Assembly (NCBI GenBank): GCA_964017065.1
Contig: OZ024788.1
Span: forward strand, 11,966,776 to 12,030,775
Source of the DNA: Haliclona indistincta
Taxonomy: Eukaryota; Porifera; Demospongiae; Haplosclerida; Chalinidae
Reading direction: 5' to 3'
DNA: 64,000 nucleotides
Below are positions 45,703 through 56,331 of this stretch, in pieces. The position numbers and the translations under genes are program-made. Below the pieces are notes generated by a model. The model did no database searches. It saw only the letters and a program-made list of their open reading frames with translations, and was not told the origin of the DNA. Numbering within the stretch: position 1 is the stretch's first letter; each line of letters starts with the position of its first letter.

Positions 45703-46185
45703 TCAGATCATAGGTACACGGCTCTCGCTGATTGCAACATCCATGTGAACATCAGAAGTTGGATGATGGTAGGAGGAGCGTGAACCCCGCAGACACATGA
45801 CGGCAGATCTTACCAGAGAGAACCCAATAGAGCAACGGAGCCAAGAAATAGTTTTGCTGTAGGTTTGGTGACGCTTTTCTGCCAGTAGGGAGGCAAGTCT
45901 CTTATACATGATGGTGGCGGCAGGAGCCATGCCACCTGTTGCGGAGAAAACAAGTGGTGTAAAAGAGCCCATTTCAATCTCGCGAACACGTTGTTCGTAT
46001 GCACGTCTTTTGAGGCCTTCATGCTGTCTGTATGTTGAAGTGAGGGATGACCTGCAATTGCTTGGTGCGAGGGGGTTAAAAACCCTTACATCAAAAAATG
46101 CACTCTGTACAATTTTCCCCGTATTCAGTACGCGCCGGATTATCAGCACTGACAACAATAACCGCAATGCGAGCAACATAGACAT
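45703..46185 (-). pseudogene. C-terminal fragment of an unnamed retroelement-type protein
   Basis: 160-codon open stretch with QSAFFDVRVFNPLAPSNCRS, RRAYEQRVREIEMGSFTPLV, FSATGGMAPAATIMYKRLAS and WLRCSIGFSLVRSAVMCLRG. I recall similar C-termini in invertebrate reverse-transcriptase-bearing repeats, where the FDVRVF...E segment may be a PD-(D/E)xK-like fold. No RT is present beside it, so it is a fragment. Its N-terminal 30 codons look unrelated and may be chance. Not placed in a named family. Confidence 0.45.
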
Positions 46186-46339
46186 GCTTCCGTCAGGGTT
46201 TAGAGTTCATTGCGCCAATGCGCCGGTATAATCATCATGCTATATGTAAGCTGAATCACATTCCCTGATCATGTCACTGATAAGTTAGTGCACCAGCATG
46301 CAGGCAACATGTTTTGAACATCATCATACTTTAGTAGTA

Positions 46340-46580
46340 TAAAAATTAAACATGTGATGTCATACTAACGATATGGAGTAACAAATAAATTATGAAGTAT
46401 CAGTTCCTTTGGCTACACTTCCAAGAAATGCAACACCTCCTTAATCTGCAAAATGATATGAGATCATATTTATAGCTGTATACTCACGTACATGAATTTT
46501 AGTAAACAATAATGATTATTCTTAATACATATGCACTACATGCTATTGCAGTATACAAACACCCGAAGGGACTAATTGTA
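46340..46580. repeat. Direct repeat, copy 1
   Basis: About 240 bp with GTATCAGTTCCTTTGGCTAC and CTCACGTACATGAATTTTAG, closely matching 48880-49085 in the same orientation. The pair flanks family R copy 2 and a CAGTGGCGTAAC-type element. Confidence 0.8.
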
Positions 46581-46644
46581 TTTTGCCACACCTGTCTGAC
46601 CGGGCACCACACTGACACATGCAGTTGGGGCAAAACCAGCAATA

Positions 46645-47895
46645 CAAGTAATAAAAACATTTTAATCAAAATGGAAGAGATTTAGGGTTGGTACATTTAT
46701 CGAAAAAGTATGGAAACAAGATTTGAAATGAAAAGGATTGTAACAATAGCAATGTAATGCTACCTCCCTATTAAATTAACCACAACTATCGAAAGCAGTT
46801 AATTTAGGGAGGTAGCATTACATTGCTATTGTTACAATCCTTTTCATTTCAAATCTTGTTTCCATACTTTTTCGATAAATGTACCAACCCTAAATCTCTT
46901 CCATTTTGATTAAAATGTTTTTATTACTTGTTTCTTTTCTTTTTTATTACTGACTTAGTTGGCACTTATGCTAATACAGTGTATACATAGTTTCAAAAGT
47001 AATAATTGTAATAATAGTTCCGGCAGCATGCAGACTGCACTCGATTCACTCTGCACTGCATGCAACATGTACCATGCAACATTAGCTAAGCTTAAGATAG
47101 CATTCTTACAAGCCTGAACAGACAAATCCAGTGTAACAGTGAAGATATGCTCGTTGTCTGCTGTGAACACTGCTAGTGGCAGCAGCACTCGCGTTCCAAG
47201 CAATTGTACTAAGGTGCGCTTGTATTAGAATAATTATATACACGGGCGTGCGCGAGTAGGCGTAACCTAGTAACGGAGTTCAAACAGAATGATGGAATGG
47301 AGTCTGTTATGGCCCAAAAATCGCTGTTTTTCTGGAAATACTCGCTTCTCTCAGTGTTTTAGGCTTAAATAGATGTCAGGTGCACTGACTGTCATAGGTA
47401 GCGTTACTTCTGTGTACGTTTAGTGGCGTTTGGTTCGCTCACTACAGTGCTAGACTCGCTGAAGAATAAGAAAGAAAGAAAGAAAGAAAGAAGGAAAGAA
47501 GAAGATGAACAAACGGGTGACCACGTGAACTCTGGTTTACCACCTTAGACCTGGTTTCTTTTGTTTCTAAAGGTCTCTTTGTAATCGCATAAATCGTACA
47601 ATGAGCTTAAGAACATTAGATTAGCTTGAAACACCCGTACGGCGAAGATATGGCAGTGCCGTACTAGTGCCTCTAGGCGAGACGCCATCTTGTCATGTCC
47701 ATAGCAACTGGCCTTATAGTCTTCATTAGTAGACTCATTGCAAGCGCTTACCTCTTAGGATAGCCCCTAGGTAGTTAAAATACCCCTGATGTCGCCAACA
47801 GCCAAGATATACGTGAATTATTGCGCTTAGCCTACGCGTAGCCGCCATCTTATTTTCCGCCCAACCCTACATATGCCACGACTACCGCGTGGCAT
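46645..47895 (-). mobile_element. Family R repeat, copy 2 (without the inserts of copy 1)
   Basis: Long hairpin at 46645-46935 (same arms as 8742-9061), then the body, ending on the right with a short palindrome that reads, from the minus strand, ATGCCACGCGGTAGTCGTGG. It supplies empty sites for the TTAA element at 6604 and the family S copy at 7493. An (AAAG)n tract lies near 47468-47500. Confidence 0.8.
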
Positions 47896-48443
47896 AATTT
47901 ATTATTATTAACTTGTGCAGTATTTTTTCTGCAGCAGCTGTTAAGTGCTGTACTGTAATAATTTATAAATTTTTTGTATTGTTAGTACAGTATTATTTGC
48001 GGGGTTAAATTTCACATGTTTCGCAGCCTCATCCCCAGGCTCATCCTCAGGCTCTCCAGGAAGTGTGGCTCCGGGCACTACCCACACTGTGAGCCATGAG
48101 GCTAGCTTAAACCGTGAAAATAAAACGCGCAAATCTTACCAAAATGTATGAGCCTTTTCGCGAAGTTAAACTCATGAAAAAGCTGTAGTACTCGATTTGC
48201 GAAAATTTAGACACACGAAAATTACCAGTGCTATACCAGTGCTATACGATTGTTTCAGGACATCTAATAAAAAGATGGCATCACTAGATTTTTCAATAAT
48301 TTCTGCCATTCTAGAATGATATTGTGATAACACCATTTCCAGATGACATAAATGCCAATTTGTTGTAGAAATTCTCACAATAGTTGCATACCGTAAACAT
48401 TGTGGTAGCTTAATTAATGTATTTTTTCTAAAGATTATAGGCG
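47896..48443. other. No gene seen
   Basis: Spacer with GCGAAA/TTTCGC-containing words near 48120-48210 and no supported coding region. Confidence 0.4.
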
Positions 48444-48755
48444 CAGTAGCGTAACTACCGTGAGGCAGAGGAGGCGCTTGCCTCCTCGCTTTTGCCCAAC
48501 CAACCAAAATTTTTATGAACGTATAATTATATCTTGCCTAGTACAGCTGTTTTGCCTAACACAGATGTCTCTATCTTGCTCTCCACTCCATCCAGGATAC
48601 GTACCAGTTACCACGAACGCACGCGCCATGCAATGGCGCTGCTACGAGGCAATAAAATGACGTAATTCAATGAATATTAATTATAGTTATTTGCAAAAAA
48701 TCGGGCGCGCTTACGCGCGCGCCTCCTCGGTTACAAATTTCTAGTTACGCCCCTG
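48444..48755 (-). mobile_element. Miniature element with CAGTGGCGTAACTA-type ends, copy 1
   Basis: Ends CAGTAGCGTAACTACCGTGA and, inward from the right, CAGGGGCGTAACTAGAAA. A related copy in the opposite orientation lies at 54987-55285. AGGCG flanks both sides, but a full 8-bp duplication is not clear. The end sequence resembles hAT-type miniature elements. Confidence 0.7.
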
Positions 48756-48879
48756 AGGCGCCTCCTATTTTTCATCACCTTGTCGCTGAAATGCGTACTA
48801 AACCTCAAAATATTGGGAAGATTTTTTATTTCTTTGTAATAGTCAGCCAACAGCCTGATGCAAAAAGTGATGTCGTACT

Positions 48880-49085
48880 AACGATGTGCAGTAACAAATA
48901 AAATGAAGTATCAATTCCTTTGGCTACACTTCCAAGAAATGCAACACATCTGCAAAATGATATGAGATCATATTTATAGCTGTGTACTCACGTACATGAA
49001 TTTTAGTAGACAATAATTATTATTCTTAATACATATGCACTACATGCTATTGCAGTATCATACAAACACACTAAGGGCCTAATTG
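48880..49085. repeat. Direct repeat, copy 2
   Basis: Matches 46340-46580 in the same orientation with scattered differences and small indels. Confidence 0.8.
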
Positions 49086-49448
49086 AGTTTACGTATTTTT
49101 ATGTGGCATCATCATAGAACAGAGCTGAATTAAGACACGTTCTCGTTCATAACACCTGGTCGTTGCCACAACTTCTTTTATTCGGAGTTTTGGAATTCCT
49201 GTCACAAATTACTGGGCAAGCAAATTAAATTACGTTAGTATACAAATTCATAAAACCAGTACCTGTACACTTAAGGTGGTGTACAGGTACTGGTTAGCAA
49301 ACACAACACAAGAAAATGTAGAGCTGAAGGAAGATGATTTATTCTGCATGGCTACTGCTAAGCCATTATAACAGGAAATTTAGAATAACTCGCTATAATC
49401 ATAATAATCTCAAAGATACTCATATGACTATATACCTTCAAATAGTAG
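49086..49448. other. 3' flank of the death-domain gene, no gene seen
   Basis: Contains a short hairpin (ACCAGTACCTGTACAC...GTGTACAGGTACTGGT, about 49256-49294). No coding sequence supported. Confidence 0.4.
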
Positions 49449-49524
49449 TTATATTGTCTTTTCAATGAGCTCAGCTAGTCCATCCAGTCCATCAGTCAGA
49501 TTGAGACACTCTATCAAGTGTTGA

Positions 49525-49695
49525 TGTTCCGCACATTCTAGGAATTTGCGCATTCTATAGAATGCGCTGCTCATTCTAGGAATTCCTAGAATGGGCGCCA
49601 TTCTATAGAATGGCGCCCATTCTATAGAATGTGCTGCGCATTCTATAGAATGGGCAGTCTGCAGAATGCGCAAGTCACTTGCTCATTCTGTAGAT
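49525..49695. repeat. Left terminal repeat: array of short palindromes
   Basis: Repeated units CATTCTATAGAATG, TGCGCATTCTATAGAATGCG, GGCGCCATTCTATAGAATGG and TTCTAGGAATTCCTAGAA. Inverse copy at 52485-52664. Confidence 0.9.
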
Positions 49696-49887
49696 ACGCA
49701 TAAGCATACCACAGCAGCCACTAGCCTATCTACATGGCATCAAGTGAGGTCTTCGTACTCCAGGACAAGTTGTGTCGTGTTCTACATTTAACTATGCACC
49801 CACAGTGTCGTTTATTAAGATCGAGTGATGTACAAAGCCATTCGTTTAAAATTATATATTATGCAATGAAGTAATAGTATCACACAA

Positions 49888-50531
49888 TCATTTGAAGAAA
49901 AGTTGAATCTCTTCTTTGCTTAATCCAGGATTCTTCTTTGTCATAGCATGTATCACCGACTGCATGAGAATGAACCATAATTAGACAGTAATGTGTGAGA
50001 TAATAATACCTCTCTAAATAAAATGTCGTTGCTTAGTCGAAAAGCCGTTTCTTCGTTTTTCACTAACTTCCACGCGATATCTTGTTGTAACTTGTATACT
50101 AGGTCACCTAACTATCAGACAAGAGAAAATCTTGAAATTACGCATTCAAACTCTGTATACCTCTTCACTAGTGAAGTGATCAAGAGATGCACCATGGGCA
50201 TCCAACTGCAGGATTTTCAATTCATTGGCATCACTCCCTGTTATGTGCCGTTTCAGAATCAAATTTCTGTCTTCATTTACTATGTCCCCTCTAATTATCT
50301 TGTTGAGGTATTCCTATACCAAAATATAGTTTTATACATAACGATTTGTATTAACAGCAACCTAATTCTCATCGATAGCAGCGCTTACTTCATCATACGT
50401 GGGCCACACAATTTCATTTACAGCCCTGTCATAAAATATTATTTACAAGACAATGTTTGTTACGCATACTTACATTTTCCCAGTTTGGATTTAGCAGCTT
50501 TTTCCTCCTCCAAATCACTTTGTGCTTTGAT
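49888..50531 (-). CDS. Unrecognised multi-exon coding segment inside the Ginger-like element
   Basis: Candidate exons, high to low: 50474-50531 (KAQSDLEEEKAAKSKLGK), 50389-50425 (AVNEIVWPTYDE), 50161-50313 (51 codons, EYLNKIIRGDIVNEDRNLIL ... LQLDAHGASLDHFTSEE), 50010-50107 (DLVYKLQQDIAWKLVKNEET ... SNDILFRE) and 49888-49959 (SVIHAMTKKNPGLSKEEIQL then FFK and stop). All have AG before and GT after, but phases do not agree at two junctions, so either some boundaries are off or the gene has decayed. The product is unknown to me. It does not look like integrase, and could be a captured host gene end or an accessory element protein. Confidence 0.45.
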
Positions 50532-50562
50532 CTAAATGTAATATGTGGACAGTAATTGATGC

Positions 50563-50563
50563 A

Positions 50564-50612
<49 letters not shown>
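50563..50612. repeat. (GT)n microsatellite
   Basis: About 24 uninterrupted GT units. A shorter (CA)n tract is at 50886-50913. Confidence 0.98.
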
Positions 50613-50615
<3 letters not shown>

Positions 50616-50885
50616 ACATCTTACTGATCACAATAGGCATGTAGGGAATAAATATTGCCCTACGAATATACACAATCGTATAGCTCGAGGTACACAATCG
50701 TATAGCTTGGCGACCTACAAATTTTAATAATAATAATAATGAAGCACCACGGTACAGATGCCTCGGTGTGTACCACACATATCACCAGAAGCATATCATA
50801 CACATTGCAATACAGCACAAAACAGAACAGTACAGTATCAGCGCTCAGTTTTAACCGAAGCAGATTTCTAGGTGCGGACAGAATG

Positions 50886-50917
<32 letters not shown>

Positions 50918-50992
50918 GGATACACAAATGAACTACTGTATGCCTCGTGGCTCCGCCCACCGAGGCATAATCACTGTACAATTCAAACTCAC

Positions 50993-51450
50993 TTCCATGG
51001 CTGTTTTCTTCTCGCCAATGTGCCCTTTTTCCTGGCAATGTATCTGTGTAAGTATGTCGTAGAAGTCCTCGACAAACGCTACCCTTCTCCACTGAGATGT
51101 AAATGTAGGATCATTCTCATTCTGTATAATAGAATTACGTCAGTTAAGTAATTGAGTTTGCTATCTAGATATGTATGCAATCAGAGACTTACAGGTTTCT
51201 TTGCTGGTAAACAGAGGACATCATACAACCCAAGCGCACTGTAAGATACTAGTTTGAATCCACGTCGCTTGACCCAATGCTTAAACCTAGCGTCGTGCGC
51301 TTCTGAACCTTTCAACACAGCCACTATTCTCTCTCCTTTCTTTGCCGTGACCGTCTTGCTCTTCTTACATTCTCCTTCAAACCATATCGTCTATGGCAAA
51401 ACTCTGTGAACTCGGCCCGGGAGTCCATGATCTTGGCCATGCCTTGACAC
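50993..51450 (-). pseudogene. KRBA2/Ginger-like transposase N-terminal exons
   Basis: Exon 51193-51450 follows a TTTCCAG acceptor: MAKIMDSRAEFTEFCHRRYG, then after a one-base slip CKKSKTVTAKKGERIVAVLK, ARFKHWVKRRGFKLVSYSAL and LCLPAKKP before GTAAGT. Exon 50993-51121 reads TSQWRRVAFVEDFYDILTQI and HCQEKGHIGEKKTAME before GTGAGT; phases match. The FxxWVxxKGF block followed by VEDFYDIxxxxH...GHxGxxKT is the region before the integrase core in KRBA2-like and Ginger-type proteins. The catalytic core that should follow is not found, so the transposase is truncated or rearranged. Confidence 0.6.
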
Positions 51451-52484
51451 CTGGAAAGACGGAGACAAAGTCCGTACACTGCTCCGCTACACAATGCAGG
51501 CGTGGCTATGGAGGCGGGGCTGAACCACTGCACGTGTACCAGAGACATAGGGCACTGAACCTGCCTCGCTCTAGCAGTGGACATGGGTGTTTCGTGACCA
51601 GTAGGGGACAGCATAGAAGAGAAGTGATTTTCGCCTCCCAAACCCGATACCTAGTAGTTGTGAGACCACGTCCACAAACAGACCTCGCGATCCAGACCAG
51701 ATACAGTACTGAAGTCGAACCTTGGTTACCAATACTTGTAAGCCATGTAGTAATCTTTCTTTGTTTTCATGGTGTGTAGTCAGTCACTTGTTCTCAGCAA
51801 TATACCTACATGCTCTATTTCAGCTTTTGTCCACCTCTTGTTCATTAATAGTAGGAGCTCAGTAGACTGGTCACCGGAGTTGATTTGCAGTATTGTTTAC
51901 CAATTGCAAATCCTTTAGTGTTCATTGAAATTTTAAACTGCTTGTCAATTTTGACGTTGAAGTGAAATTTAACCATTGTCATTGTTTCTCTTGGTAAACT
52001 ATCTATAGGTCTGGGGCAGCTCTGTCAATTTCTAGAAAGAGCAGCTCTGTCAATAATTGTCAGTTCCACCCAGAGTAGACAGTGTCACTATCAATTGAAA
52101 TTTCCTACATGTATTAAAAAAAACCTTTTTTTATTAATTACTATACAAAATATACTACTACACTACTACTAGTCTATACTAGTACAAACGAAAACTGCTG
52201 CATCACTGCTGGTAGTTGGGGTTGGTAGCTGCACTAGCGGATGAATCATTGGAGTAAGCAATGGCGTGCAACTGAGCTATAGGCTCCAGGGCAAGCCATT
52301 GCGCGCCTGATGGATGAGTAAGTTGAGTAGGCGGCAGCGTGTGCAAGCTAGGCTCCAGGGTAAGTTGCGCGCCTGATCAGATGGATGCGTTGAGTAGGCA
52401 ATGGTGTGCAAGCTAGGCTCTCGACATGCAGGGCTGCGGCGCCTCAGTAATCAACATTGACTCAAAGCGTACAAGTGTCTAGAA
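51451..52484. other. Right interior of the Ginger-like element, no gene seen
   Basis: About 1 kb without supported coding. A near-duplicate pair around 52290-52420 (CTAGGCTCCAGGGTAAGTTG, GCGCGCCTGAT, GGATG) indicates local tandem duplication. Confidence 0.45.
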
Positions 52485-52664
52485 TGAGCAAGTGACTTGC
52501 GCATTCTGTAGACTGCCCATACTATAGAATGCGCAGCACATTCTATAGAATGGGCGCCATTCTATAGAATGGGCGCCATTCTATAGAATGGCGCCCATTC
52601 TAGGAATTCCTAGAATGAGCAGCGCATTCTATAGAATGCGCAAATTCCTAGAATGTGCGGAACA
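52485..52664. repeat. Right terminal repeat: array of short palindromes
   Basis: Inverted counterpart of 49525-49695, with one additional GGGCGCCATTCTATAGAAT unit, showing that unit number varies between the two ends. Confidence 0.9.
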
Positions 52665-53036
52665 TTGATATGTGCGAGGAGCTGCTGTACTTGCCAGCCA
52701 TTGTTGAAGGATGGCTCGAGTGACACTCTTAGCACCATCTTGGATATGATCCTTCTTCATCAGATCAACTGCTGTTCCACTCTTATCTTTTAAGAGGCAC
52801 ATTCCAAACGTCATGTAATCTTTAGCAGAAATCTCTTTAATGATGTTCAGTGGTTTACCATCTGCTCCCCTCATTGTGCTCAATTCCAGTAAATTAGGAG
52901 TAACACCTAAAATGTTAATTAAACGAGTAACTATTGGCATGGCTTTTGTAAAGGCATATGGTTAAGGGTGTTCACACTCCTAAACATACGCAAAAAATGG
53001 AGAATTATGGTGGCTGTTTACCATTTCACAATTTAA

Positions 53037-54312
53037 GAAGAGATTTCACAAAACCCTCGGCGTGTCATGGACATTGTGATGTCACATGTTGATTATTAGC
53101 CGGAGTTGAGTCATAATTACTAAATTATTTGTACTAGTTATGCATGATATGACTCATCGCTCGATAACATTAATTACTATGCGTGACATCACAAAAATCC
53201 ATTAAACTAGTAAGATGGCGGTCAGAAAACAGCTCTCGTGTCGTATTTCTACAGACTCTGCGCAAGTGCTAAAGTATAAAGATCAATGTATTGGCAGTGC
53301 AGTCTCCTACTATTGGACCTTAACTCCCATGGAATCAGATTTCCATTGCTAAAGATCTTGGCTACTCAAAAAAGCCAATTTTGCTCCTTGTTGCCGAACT
53401 ATTGCTAGTTAAAGCCAGACGCTCTGCCCACAAGTAAGCGCTCTAGGTGACTGTTGTGGTGCAGCATTAAGAAATCTTAACTACCATGCAGTATTAGTCA
53501 AAATCTCTGCCTAGAGTTGTCTTTCTGTAGGTCATGATACTTTGCCATAATTATTGTGTCACATCTGTGTCACGTGACACGAAGCCATAAGACTCGGTGT
53601 GTTCAGTGAGGATAGAGGATCATAATGATACCTGCAACATGCCAGTAGGATAGTTTGTTACTGAGATATGAAGCAAAATGTGTAATACTCTTTTTACTCT
53701 CTTCGTAGATTCCATCTAAACTACAGGAACCGTTGATCCCTAGATAACTAAGCTGTCTAGCTACATGTCAAGTCTAGTCGTGCTACAGTAACAGAATGCC
53801 CACAACGAGATTTCGACTTTTTTAGTCGACGAAGCTGCTCGTTGAACAAGTCTAGCCATCGCTTTTGCAAACGACAAAGTGCAGTCTTTGCTCTGACTGG
53901 ATATGCAATGCTTTGTCCATCCAAACCAACACACGCGATGCTACAAGTGTTTCTTTCAGGCTACTTGCTGGTGGTAGGCGTGGTATCACTTAACCTTAAT
54001 ATTCACCTTAATAACTTTCGAGAAACGTTCGTGAGGGACGAGACTGAACATTCGTGAGGGACGAGAGAACATTCGTGAGGGAGGACAGAATGTTTGTGAG
54101 GGAGGAGAGAACGTTCATGAGGGCATGAGTCGCAAGAGGCGACCTTTAGGGCCACCGTAATATACAGTGTTCACGGTCACACCCGCGTGACACACCTTGT
54201 GGTCGGCACTTTGCTGTCTTCTGGTTTGCAGTGCAATTTCAATGGCAAGCAACCATAACTAAGGAGCTAACTCATGTGCATGACACGCCGAGGGTTTTGT
54301 GAAATCTGTTCA
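53037..54312. mobile_element. 1.28-kb TTAA-flanked element
   Basis: Terminal inverted repeats contain a perfect 29-bp block (53041-53069 and 54280-54308) starting AGATTTCACAAAACCCTCGG, flanked by TTAA at 53033-53036 and 54313-54316. The interior has no transposase; it includes a minisatellite (54018-54130) and a segment (54165-54245) shared with 33280-33355. Either Kolobok- or piggyBac-type by target choice; the superfamily is not fixed. Confidence 0.75.
54018..54130. repeat. Minisatellite, about 5 units of GTTCGTGAGGGACGAGA
   Basis: Degenerate tandem units of about 20-26 bp (GAACATTCGTGAGGGACGAG, GAATGTTTGTGAGGGAGGAG, GAACGTTCATGAGGGCATGA). Confidence 0.85.
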
Positions 54313-54986
54313 TTAAAAATTAATTGATATTCACATGGTCAACATTGAAGTATTTAATTTTTAACTCGGTGCTTGACGACCATCTAGATTGTGATCATGA
54401 GTGTAATAAACAGGCTAAAAAACTATAATAATTTATTATTACACACTGTATAAGTGGAAACCAGTGGCAGATCTAGTACAAATTTTTATGGAGGGCAATG
54501 TTAATTACGGGGCGTAACCAATGGTTAATTAATACGTAGAGGGCCTAGTCAATTATCGGAGCTGGATCATGGAGTAGAAGTACGGTACCAAGTACAGTGG
54601 AACCCCTCTTAGAGGACACCCCTCATCCCTCTAGTACTCTACAGTACGTATCGGTTATAGCGTGACCGCGAGTAACGATTTATCTGTTATAGCGATGGAA
54701 TCACGAATAATCAAAAGCAAAACGTTACCTTACCATACAAATTGTATCGGATATATAGCGATCTCGGCTATAGCGATAAACCTGGTATAACGATAGGAAG
54801 ACGCGACGCAAAACACACTATTCTGTATACTGTTGATTTCGTGTTTGTTCGAACAGCGTGGAATTTTCCGTGATCGCGTTGTTGGCTCAGTGTGCTGGTT
54901 ATTCGAATTCTGACATCACTGAAGCTTTCTCTAGAAGCTGGCCAACTATTTCGTGGTGTTATCTATAAAATGAAAAGGAAATCATG

Positions 54987-55285
54987 CAGGGACGTAACTA
55001 GAAAATTAGAAGGGAGGAGGCGCGCGCTTGTGCGCACGCGATTTTGGGAAATAACTAATTAATATTCATTAGATTTCTTAATTTTACTGCCTCGTAGCAG
55101 CGCGCCATAGCATGGTGAATATAGCGCGTTCGCGTACGTAGCCTGGATGGAGTGAAGAGCAAGATAGAGACAGCTGTGTCAGGCAAAACAGCTGTGCTAG
55201 GCAAGGTATACACGTTAATAAAAGTTTGGTTGGGAAAAAGCGAGGAGGCAAGTGCCTCCTCTGCCTCACGGTAGTTACGCCACTG
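54987..55285 (+). mobile_element. CAGTGGCGTAACTA-type miniature element, copy 2
   Basis: Ends CAGGGACGTAACTAGAAAAT and ...CGGTAGTTACGCCACTG. Same family as 48444-48755, with shared interior GCCTCGTAGCAGCGC and GTGCTAGGCAAG. GAAAT occurs on both flanks but no perfect duplication. Confidence 0.75.
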
Positions 55286-55356
55286 GAAATGTTGCTCTCT
55301 ACTTGACGACAGAAAATTCCACGCTGTTCGAACAAACGTGAAATCAACAGTACAGT

Positions 55357-55572
55357 AGATTTCAGTTCCGTTGGGAAATGCCGTGCTTAATTCCGTGCAG
55401 TGCGTGGCACTTAGTATCGCTCTGTGAGCCACGGAAAATGTTCAGATAGATTTTAGAGAACCGATGTAGCTCATCTGAACAAGTTCCGTGCTTCACAGAA
55501 CTACACAAAGTGCCACCCACTGCACGGAATTAAGCACGGCATTTCTCAACGGAACTGAAATCTACTGTAAAA
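55357..55572. repeat. Fold-back repeat
   Basis: CAGTAGATTTCAGTTCCGTT...GAATTAAGCACGG arms inverted about 70 bp apart (55357-55405 and 55522-55572). Another inverted pair, GAAAATTCCACGCTGTTCGA (55310) versus its complement near 54862, spans the element at 54987. Confidence 0.75.
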
Positions 55573-56108
55573 GCGAATCGCTTTTAGCGATAGCCGACCA
55601 CGCCCACATTGGAGTGTCTATGAGAACATGTGCTGAACGGCCTGAGCTACGACGGATCGCGATCGATCGATCGCAGCATCGCACCAGCACTTCACCTAGC
55701 CCTATCTATACATGTTAGTTGTCAGTGCAGCAATTGCTATGCTGGTCAATGGTGTACTTTGTGTTTCTCACTCGTCTGCAAAGATGTATGGACGTAGAGA
55801 AGCGGAGCTGAAGGTGATACCTGTATTTACCATGCTCGATGAGAACCTTCAGCGTTTGATAGAACTTTCCATGGCTGCTACAGTAGCAGAGCAAGCTGCA
55901 TGGCTGCCGTACGCGCGTATTATTACTTCCAGATGATGTCATTATTAATAGTCTATGAATATTAATCAGTATCGAGCATAGCGATAGCGGGATTGGCTTT
56001 GTTCACTCAATCCCAGGTCCGGATGTATTACGTCACACTTGTTGCTATGGTATTCACGTGCTAAACAAAACTAAATCCTAAACCCAAGACCTTAAAAAAC
56101 TTCGCCTA

Positions 56109-56292
56109 ACAACCCGTGGCTAACAGCGCAAACCATGGACCTAACTGCGCTAACCCGTGGCTAACAACGCAAACCATGGACCTAACAGCGCTAACCCGTG
56201 GCTAACAGCGCAAACCATGGACCTAACAGCGCTAACCCGTGGCTAACAGCGCAAACCATGGACCTAACAGCGCTACTGACCCGTGCAAAACA
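56109..56292. repeat. 41-bp tandem array, about 4.5 units
   Basis: Unit AACCCGTGGCTAACAGCGCA followed by AACCATGGACCTAACAGCGC and T, nearly identical between copies. The unit itself contains a half-repeat (CTAACAGCGC). Confidence 0.95.
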
Positions 56293-56331
56293 TGGATAAG
56301 AGCGCTAGTCTCTGACTAACAGTTTTTATTA

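Larger units (their letters stand above)
49525..52664. mobile_element. 3.1-kb Ginger-like DNA transposon with palindrome-array terminal repeats
   Basis: Ends TGTTCCGCACATTCTAGGAA... and ...GTGCGGAACA, with a 4-bp duplication TTGA (49521-49524, 52665-52668). The terminal repeats are about 170 bp each (49525-49695 and 52485-52664) and are built from repeated palindromes such as CATTCTATAGAATG and CTAGGAATTCCTAG. TGT...ACA ends, long terminal repeats and a 4-bp duplication are features described for Ginger elements, whose transposases resemble Gypsy integrases. An integrase-type zinc-binding exon is present inside (50993-51121), but no DDE core is seen. Confidence 0.75.
49449..52906 (-). pseudogene. 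Death-domain protein, last exon split by a Ginger-like element
   Basis: The exon begins at 52906 after a TTTTAG acceptor and reads VTPNLLELSTMRGADG, KPLNIIKEISAKDYMTFGMC, DHIQDGAKSVTRAILQQWLA and APRTYQ to 52665. It resumes at 49524 with HLIECLNLTDGLDGLAELIE and stops at 49449. The TTGA duplication (49521-49524, 52665-52668) allows the two halves to join in frame as one death-fold domain, a helix bundle used for adaptor assembly in cell-death and immune signalling. Upstream exons are not identified. The insertion would truncate the domain's last helix, so this allele is probably non-functional unless the element is spliced or excised. Confidence 0.75.

Noticed and set aside
50023..50535. 170-codon plus-strand open frame
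   Set aside because: It lies antisense to better-supported minus-strand exons with splice signals and has no recognisable domain.
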